The translations under genes were made by a program, and so were the position numbers. This document shows positions 4,768 to 8,943 of a stretch of 8,943 bases of DNA, piece after piece. Source of the DNA: Candidatus Aminicenantota bacterium. GTDB lineage: Bacteria; Acidobacteriota; Aminicenantia; Aminicenantales; Aminicenantaceae. The stretch spans positions 1-8,943 of the forward strand of contig DAOWCB010000041.1 of assembly GCA_030633795.1 (NCBI GenBank). Direction: 5' to 3'. The stretch's first letter is position 1, and every line of letters starts with the position of its first letter. The notes beneath the pieces are model-generated. The model was not told the origin of the DNA. It did not search any database and saw only the letters and a list, made by a program, of their open reading frames with translations.

Positions 4768-7506
4768 GTGAAAAAACAACAGGGAAAAATTTCTATTATT
4801 ATTCTTGCAGTTCTATGTGTTTTGTTTACCTTTTCAGAAGCGGTCTCCCAAACTCTGGATAAGGACATGTTAAAAAATATCAACTACCGGGAGATCGGCC
4901 CGACGCGCCAGAGCGGGAGATTCGTGGACTTTGCCGTTGTCGAACAGAACCCGACAACATTTTATGCGGCAACAGCATCGGGCCACCTGTGGAAAACTGT
5001 CAACAACGGCATCACATTCGAGCCGATATTCGAAAACGAAAAGGTCTTCTCTATCGGAGATGTGGCTGTCGCCCCTTCCGATCCCAATATCGTATGGGTC
5101 GGCTCAGGGGAGGCCAACAATTCCCGGAGCTCCTACTGGGGTGATGGCGTCTACAAATCGACCGACGCAGGAAAAACCTGGAAAAACGTGGGGCTCGAAG
5201 AATCCCATCACATCGGCCGCATCGTGATCCATCCCAAAAACCCGGATCTCGTGTATGTGGGAGCCCTCGGTCATCTGTACTCCATGAATCCCGAACGCGG
5301 TTTATACATGACAACCGACGGGGGCAAAACTTGGAAAAAGATCCTGGGCCCTGTCGTCCGGGACAGGCACATCGGAGTGGTGGATGTAGTGATGGACCCG
5401 ACCAATCCCGATATTCTATATGCAGCGACTTACGATAAAGAACGCCTGCCTTGGACCTTTAATCTGGGAGGCCCGGGAAGCAGGATCCACAAAACAACGG
5501 ATGGCGGAAAAACATGGAAAAAGCTGGGCGGAGGACTTCCGGAGGGAATGCTGGGACGGATCGGGATCGATGTTTACCTGAGGAACCCGAACATCCTGTA
5601 CGCATGCATCGAAAACGCGAACAAAAAGGGTATGTCCGATGAAGAAAGATACCAGGAACTGCGTGCGGGAAAATCCAGCCGTGGTATGATCGACGGTGAG
5701 ATCTACCACTCGGACGATGCCGGAGAAACATGGCTCAAAGTGAACGCGGACGATGAAAACATCGGGGGCGGACCTGGGTATTATTACGGCCAAATCCGTA
5801 TCGATCCCAACGATGACCAGGTCGTCCATGTACTGAGTGCATCTTCCTGGGGAACTAAAGACGGCGGAAAAACCTGGGACAGACGGCCTTTGGGATTCGG
5901 CGGGGATGACCACGCTTTATGGATCGACCCCGACAATTCGAAACATATCCGCCTGGGCTATGACCACGGATTGGGCATAACCTATGATGGAGGGAAAAAC
6001 TGGTATCATCCGGATAACCTGTCTTTGGCCCAATTTTATGCCGTGGGGTACGATTTCTCCTATCCCTACAGAGTTGCCGGCGGCCTCCAGGACAACGGTT
6101 CCAAAATGGGGCCAAGCACCAGCCGGGATGGACGCGTTATCCGGTTCGAAGATTGGGAAAGAGTCGGAGGCGGGGATGGCATGTACAACGAATTCGACTG
6201 GAAGACAAACCGCTACCTGTACAACGAGTCCCAGTTTGGTCCTCTCCAGCGATTTGACCTAAAAACTGGAGAGAGCAAACGAATCGCGTACAGTAGACAA
6301 AATCCCAAGCTCCGCTGGAATTGGAATTCGCCGATTCTAGTTTCTCCCCATAACAGCGATGTCATTTACCATGCGGGCAACGTCCTCGTGAAATCCACGT
6401 TCCGTGGAGAAACCTGGAAAGAGATCAGCCCGGACCTGACCACCAACGACCCGAAAAAACTCACCACAGGAAAGGGAGGGGACGGAAACATCCAGTACTG
6501 CACGATCACCTCAATCGATGAATCCCCCTTAATCCAAGGTTTATTATGGGTAGGCACGGATGACGGCAACGTCTGGATCACAAGGGATGACGGCAAAAAC
6601 TGGACCAAGTGCAACGACAAAATCACAGGGAATCCGGGATATTGGGTGAGCCGGGTAGTGGCTTCCTCGAATGATCCGGGCACAGCCTATGTCTCTTACA
6701 CAGGATACCGTCGGGATGATTTCCGGCCTTTCGTGTACAAAACCACGGATTATGGAGAAACCTGGACATCCATCGCATCAAATCTACCCGATGAGCCCAT
6801 CAACGTGATAAGGGAACACCACAAGAATCCTAATCTTCTGTTTGTGGGAACAGAGTTTGCCGTTTATGTCTCGATAGATAGCGGAAAAAACTGGAACAAG
6901 ATGAAAAACAACATGCCCACCCAGCCGGTCCACGACCTCAAGATTCATCCCAGAGAAAACGACCTCATCGTGGCCACCCACGGACGAGGGATTTATATCG
7001 CAGATATATCTCCGCTGGAAGAGCTGACACAAGACGTGCTGGCGAAAGATGTCCATCTTTTCAACGTCGAATCCAAAGTGCGCTGGACCAACAACAAAAT
7101 GAATGAATCCAGTTCCTCGAATTTCAACGGGCAGAGCGAACCCATCGGAATCCCTGTCTATTACTACTTGAAGCAGAAACCTCAAGGGGATGTAAAAATC
7201 AAAGTGTACAACGGCAACATGCTGATCAACGAGATCAAAGGAAACACCGAACCCGGCCTCCACAAGGTCCATTGGATGATGGACCAGCGCAGAGAAAGGA
7301 CAGAGGCGGAAAAAAAGGAGGCAAAGCAGAGGATGGAAAGGATGCGACAATTCGGAGCAATGGCTAGCCGATTCATGAGAGGAATGGATCCTAATTATAT
7401 CTCCAGCCCTGCTCCGCTCGGCAATTTCAAAATCGTCCTGACTGTAGATGGAAAAGAATTCACCAGGTATGCCTCCATTCTCCAGGATATCTGGTACGAC
7501 AAATAA
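4768..7506 (+). CDS. Secreted Asp-box (BNR/VPS10-like) beta-propeller protein, annotated in many genomes as 'glycosyl hydrolase'
   Basis: A 912-residue exported protein. The GTG start has a strong GGAGGAAGG site at 4758-4766. The signal peptide (MKKQQGK, hydrophobic 8-22) probably ends at AVS|Q (27/28). The mature part carries eleven Asp-box-like motifs, S/T-x-D-x-G-x-T/N-W or close variants, beginning near residues 77, 131, 182, 243, 315, 363, 405, 543, 605, 659 and 702; clear ones include STDAGKTW, TTDGGKTW (twice) and TTDYGETW. The large gap 412-543 holds the FYAVGYDFSYPYRVAGGLQD segment with no Asp box. The layout suggests two tandem propellers like sortilin/VPS10 and COG4447 proteins. 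The tail (about 750-912) looks like a FlgD-type Ig fold (GLHKVHWMMD, FKIVLTVDGKEF) interrupted by a charged helical insert at about 841-880. No sialidase catalytic set was identified, so 'glycosyl hydrolase' would be by fold only; a binding or periplasmic role is equally likely. Confidence 0.93.
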   Translation: MKKQQGKISIIILAVLCVLFTFSEAVSQTLDKDMLKNINYREIGPTRQSGRFVDFAVVEQNPTTFYAATASGHLWKTVNNGITFEPIFENEKVFSIGDVAVAPSDPNIVWVGSGEANNSRSSYWGDGVYKSTDAGKTWKNVGLEESHHIGRIVIHPKNPDLVYVGALGHLYSMNPERGLYMTTDGGKTWKKILGPVVRDRHIGVVDVVMDPTNPDILYAATYDKERLPWTFNLGGPGSRIHKTTDGGKTWKKLGGGLPEGMLGRIGIDVYLRNPNILYACIENANKKGMSDEERYQELRAGKSSRGMIDGEIYHSDDAGETWLKVNADDENIGGGPGYYYGQIRIDPNDDQVVHVLSASSWGTKDGGKTWDRRPLGFGGDDHALWIDPDNSKHIRLGYDHGLGITYDGGKNWYHPDNLSLAQFYAVGYDFSYPYRVAGGLQDNGSKMGPSTSRDGRVIRFEDWERVGGGDGMYNEFDWKTNRYLYNESQFGPLQRFDLKTGESKRIAYSRQNPKLRWNWNSPILVSPHNSDVIYHAGNVLVKSTFRGETWKEISPDLTTNDPKKLTTGKGGDGNIQYCTITSIDESPLIQGLLWVGTDDGNVWITRDDGKNWTKCNDKITGNPGYWVSRVVASSNDPGTAYVSYTGYRRDDFRPFVYKTTDYGETWTSIASNLPDEPINVIREHHKNPNLLFVGTEFAVYVSIDSGKNWNKMKNNMPTQPVHDLKIHPRENDLIVATHGRGIYIADISPLEELTQDVLAKDVHLFNVESKVRWTNNKMNESSSSNFNGQSEPIGIPVYYYLKQKPQGDVKIKVYNGNMLINEIKGNTEPGLHKVHWMMDQRRERTEAEKKEAKQRMERMRQFGAMASRFMRGMDPNYISSPAPLGNFKIVLTVDGKEFTRYASILQDIWYDK

Positions 7507-7509
7507 AGA

Positions 7510-7743
7510 ATGCTGCAAAATCCATACCCGATAATCATCAATTTTCTTGTGCTAGTGTTTTTTTTGCTGGCTTTCTTCTCGGCGGAACTCAAAGGAAAAT
7601 TGATCTTGCTTGGGATCGCGGTCCTTCTCTTCGGTCTCCCAACCATCGTTTCATTCGACAGTGTTTCCTGGATCGTGTATGGATCAAAGGTTATCTTTGG
7701 CCTGGGATGTTACCTGTTCATCCGGAAACAGGGTTTTTTATGA
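7510..7743 (+). CDS. Small hydrophobic membrane protein, function unknown
   Basis: A 77-residue reading frame starting only three bases after the stop of the Asp-box gene, hence probably in the same transcript. It contains three hydrophobic stretches long enough to cross the membrane: about 8-25 (IIINFLVLVFFLLAFFSA), 30-47 (KLILLGIAVLLFGLPTIV) and 53-71 (SWIVYGSKVIFGLGCYLFI). Charged residues (ELKGK, RKQ) lie in the loops and tail, as expected for an integral membrane protein. The ribosome site is weak (AAAGA), so translation may depend on the upstream gene. I do not recognise a family. A possible terminator lies within its last codons. The clear three-segment pattern and tight spacing favour a real gene. 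Confidence 0.6.
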   Translation: MLQNPYPIIINFLVLVFFLLAFFSAELKGKLILLGIAVLLFGLPTIVSFDSVSWIVYGSKVIFGLGCYLFIRKQGFL

Positions 7744-7865
7744 AGGTGTAACCCAGCGTTCTCCTTCCACACCTCCCCCACTTCTATGCCTCTCTCGTCA
7801 AAGACTGTTCGGCAGTTATCGCAAGATAAAAACGGAGTCCCTTTTTTGACTTGTGGACCTTGCAT
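7710..7865 (-). CDS. Possible 51-residue Cys/His-rich small protein
   Basis: A minus-strand frame in the otherwise empty gap between the small membrane protein and the CPBP protease. The product opens MQGPQVKKGTPFLSCDNCRT, continues with a charged stretch VFDERGIEVGEVWKEN, and closes AGLHLHKKPCFRMNR. Potential zinc ligands are C15, C18, H40, H42 and C46 (CxxC followed by HxH and C). The mixed charged/hydrophobic composition looks protein-like, and the plus strand here (7744-7896) shows no coding alternative. Its 3' end overlaps the plus-strand membrane protein gene by 34 bases in antisense. The ribosome site before ATG 7865 is poor (GGAT only), and the frame stays open further upstream, so the start is uncertain. 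I do not recognise a family; it may be spurious. Confidence 0.4.
   Translation of the reverse strand: MQGPQVKKGTPFLSCDNCRTVFDERGIEVGEVWKENAGLHLHKKPCFRMNR
7713..7739 (+). terminator. Possible intrinsic terminator inside the 3' end of the small membrane protein gene
   Basis: CCTGTT (7713-7718) pairs with AACAGG (7727-7732) around an 8-base loop and is followed by G and a run of six T (7734-7739). This is the stem-plus-T-tract shape of a Rho-independent terminator, ending the plus-strand transcript just before the stop codon TGA at 7741-7743. The stem is only 6 bp with three G-C pairs, so strength is moderate at best. Confidence 0.4.
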
Positions 7866-7896
7866 AATCCGATGGAATGATGTAGATGAATAAGCG

Positions 7897-8640
7897 ATGA
7901 TCGATCTCAAATCTAGATTTTTTGGGCAGCCGTTTCCTTTTCGAGATCGTTGGGAATTTTTTCTCTCAAAAAATTCCTGGGTGGAAGTGGCTACGTTGGT
8001 AACTATATTTTTTATTTCAGGGATTCTATTGTGGTTAGGCAATAAGTCGGGAAGTGCTCTACTCACTCTCCTGAGTATCCTGTTGGCACTGAGCCTCATC
8101 CGTTTGGTCCTGTGGCTACGCAGAAGCAGCTGGCGCGAATTCGGGCTAAAAAAACCCAAGAGTTGGCTCAAAACAATCCTTCTGACATTCGGAGGCCTGA
8201 TTACTGTCTATATCGTGGTCGTCGTCAGCATGCCCCTTGTCACTCGACTCACCGGACAACCTATGGATAAAAGCCTATTCGAAACGCTGCGGGGAAATGT
8301 TCCAGCACTCATTTTCGGACTCCTTGTTGTCTGGACTTTGGCCGCCTTCGGAGAGGAATTGATCTTCCGCGGTTATCTGATGAATACCCTTGCACGTGTT
8401 TTTGGAAACAAGAATGGGAGTTGGATTTTCGCCTGTATTATCAATTCCATCCTGTTTGGCGTCGGTCACATGTACCAAGGCATTTCAGGTGTCATACTCC
8501 TTGGGATTGTCGGGCTGTTGTATGCTCTTTTTTATCTGGGAAGCGGCCGGAATCTCTGGGTCCCCATCCTGATTCACGGTTTGTACGACACCTTGGCCTT
8601 TTTGGTGATATTTTTCAACTTAGACAAACTTTCTGTATAA
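7897..8640 (+). CDS. CPBP family intramembrane metalloprotease (CAAX/ABI type)
   Basis: A 247-residue polytopic membrane protein with the CPBP (Rce1-like) catalytic motifs: EExxxR as GEELIFRGY (E153, E154, R158), FxxxH as FGVGH (F187, H191), and HxxxD as HGLYD (H227, D231). Hydrophobic segments lie at about 30-47, 53-74, 91-114, 134-151, 175-190, 197-213 and 222-240. The soluble WREFGLKKPKSW loop (79-90) is typical of bacterial members. All metal and general-base residues are intact, so proteolytic activity is likely; substrates are unknown, and family members act in prenyl-protein processing, peptide maturation or self-immunity. The ATG at 7897 follows an in-frame TAA at 7891-7893 and is the first possible ATG; its ribosome site is weak. 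No bacteriocin or precursor peptide gene is seen nearby, so an immunity role is not supported here. Confidence 0.93.
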   Translation: MIDLKSRFFGQPFPFRDRWEFFLSKNSWVEVATLVTIFFISGILLWLGNKSGSALLTLLSILLALSLIRLVLWLRRSSWREFGLKKPKSWLKTILLTFGGLITVYIVVVVSMPLVTRLTGQPMDKSLFETLRGNVPALIFGLLVVWTLAAFGEELIFRGYLMNTLARVFGNKNGSWIFACIINSILFGVGHMYQGISGVILLGIVGLLYALFYLGSGRNLWVPILIHGLYDTLAFLVIFFNLDKLSV

Positions 8641-8676
8641 AAATGTAAACCTTGGCCCATACAGGGAGGTCTTCAA

Positions 8677-8820
8677 ATGAATAAAAATACGATTTTGGAA
8701 TTGATAAACAGGATCAATGCCCATGATGTCGAGGGAATCATCATGGAAGGGCATTACCCCATCCAGAAGCCTTTCCTGTGGGAAATCCCCAAGACTTTCT
8801 GGCACTCGGGACAAAAATAG
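8677..8820 (+). pseudogene. Truncated 5' fragment of an NTF2/SnoaL-like gene
   Basis: A 47-codon frame with a strong GGGAGGT ribosome site (8664-8670) before ATG 8677. The first 22 residues, MNKNTILELINRINAHDVEG then II, match the opening helix of nuclear-transport-factor-2/SnoaL-like proteins, which typically read xxxINAHDVxxI followed by a MTEDH-type strand. After about codon 22 the similarity stops; the rest (MEGHYPIQKPFLWEIPKTFW and HSGQK) is merely the antisense of the neighbouring zinc-ribbon gene and ends at TAG 8818-8820. Full-length members have about 110-150 residues, so most of the gene is missing. I saw no resumption in another frame before the window ends. The simplest reading is a decayed gene truncated by a deletion or rearrangement near 8740; a genuine 47-residue protein is less likely. 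Confidence 0.6.
8716..8755. repeat. Long imperfect hairpin at the junction of the NTF2-like fragment and the zinc-ribbon gene
   Basis: AATGCC (8716-8721) pairs with GGCATT (8750-8755), and CATGATG (8722-8728) pairs with CATCATG (8739-8745), giving 13 base pairs with a 4-base bulge (8746-8749) and a 10-base loop. On the minus strand it starts at the stop codon of the zinc-ribbon gene, so it would form the 3' end of that mRNA. No T-run follows immediately on that strand, so it is not a classic intrinsic terminator; it may block 3' exonucleases or mark a rearrangement point. Confidence 0.5.
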
Positions 8821-8933
8821 ATATAACGTCTACCCAAGAATGCTCGCATTTCACGGAAGGCAATCGCAGTGAATTGAGTGTTGCAATGGGGGCAGATCGG
8901 GATTACATCATTTTTTTCGACAAGTTGGATCAT
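8754..8933 (-). CDS. Small zinc-ribbon protein
   Basis: A 59-residue protein beginning MIQLVEKNDVIPICPHCNTQ, continuing FTAIAFREMRAFLGRRYIYF and ending CPECQKVLGISHRKGFWMG. Two CPxC knuckles, C14-C17 and C41-C44, are separated by 23 residues, the layout of a treble-clef or zinc-ribbon fold binding one zinc ion. The central helix-like FREMRAFLGRRYIYF segment is basic. The ATG at 8933 follows a GGAG ribosome site at 8940-8943, at the very edge of the window. The stop TAA (8754-8756) lies inside a strong hairpin. I recognise the fold class but not a named family; nucleic-acid or protein binding is a guess. Its antisense covers the dead 3' part of the NTF2-like frame. Confidence 0.85.
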   Translation of the reverse strand: MIQLVEKNDVIPICPHCNTQFTAIAFREMRAFLGRRYIYFCPECQKVLGISHRKGFWMG

Positions 8934-8943
8934 TTTTTTCTCC

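Noticed and set aside
5158..6915. Tandem DNA repeats in the Asp-box gene
   Set aside because: The recurring GGxGGAAAAACCTGG-like strings come from the Asp-box protein motif and are spaced irregularly; they are not a DNA repeat array.
6784..7518. A 244-codon minus-strand frame within the Asp-box gene
   Set aside because: Entirely antisense to a strongly supported secreted protein with intact repeats; no family motif and no ribosome site of note.
7846..7868. Promoter for the CPBP protease from TTGACT (7846) and CATAAT (7863)
   Set aside because: Each box is good but the spacer is only 11 bases. At correct spacing from CATAAT the -35 is CCTTTT, which is poor.
7866..8171. Upstream extension of the minus-strand Cys/His frame to 153 residues
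   Set aside because: The extension is antisense to the CPBP protease N-terminus and reads as low-quality Arg/Ser/Asn-rich sequence. Only the 51-residue part in the gap looks protein-like.
7897..8640. CPBP protease as bacteriocin immunity or precursor-processing factor
   Set aside because: No precursor peptide, ABC exporter or modification enzyme is visible nearby, so that role would be pure speculation.

Overview
The window looks like a bacterial chromosome segment of medium GC (about half by eye). The outer-membrane-type lipoprotein, the two-gene HslVU protease and the large secreted Asp-box propeller protein suggest a diderm, non-proteobacterial lineage, for example an Acidobacteriota/Aminicenantota-like organism. 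That placement is inference from gene content and style, not a measured assignment. No phage, transposon, CRISPR array, rRNA or tRNA was recognised, and no stretch longer than about 160 bases lacks a plausible gene.

Left half (1-4637), all on the minus strand and read from right to left: hslV, hslU, a lipoprotein with three fibronectin-III-like domains, a fumarylacetoacetate-hydrolase-family enzyme, a TalC-type transaldolase, and the start of a biotin-dependent carboxyltransferase beta subunit that runs off the left edge. The first four genes are packed without gaps: hslV and hslU abut, hslU and the lipoprotein share TGATG, and the lipoprotein and the FAH gene share ATGA. They are almost certainly co-transcribed and partly translationally coupled. 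The set mixes cytoplasmic ATP-dependent proteolysis, an envelope lipoprotein and central carbon or acyl-CoA metabolism.

Centre (4638-4767): a compact divergent intergenic region with a good sigma70-like promoter candidate for each side. The two -35 boxes are about 20 bases apart with an imperfect palindrome between them.

Right half (4768-8943): on the plus strand, a 912-residue secreted protein with eleven Asp-box (BNR) repeats, then a small three-helix membrane protein whose last codons contain a possible terminator. Next comes a possible minus-strand 51-residue Cys/His protein, then a plus-strand CPBP (CAAX/ABI) family membrane protease. At the right end, a truncated NTF2/SnoaL-like gene start (plus) collides with a short zinc-ribbon gene (minus). 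The zinc-ribbon gene and the truncated gene are under 60 codons and are easily missed.

Most of the window is ordinary. The points most worth a second look are the two small Cys-rich minus-strand genes, the truncated NTF2-like fragment with its strong hairpin, the LptM-like lipid-attachment motif fused to FN3 domains inside an hslVU operon, and the palindrome in the divergent promoter region. I saw no convincing new multi-gene system.
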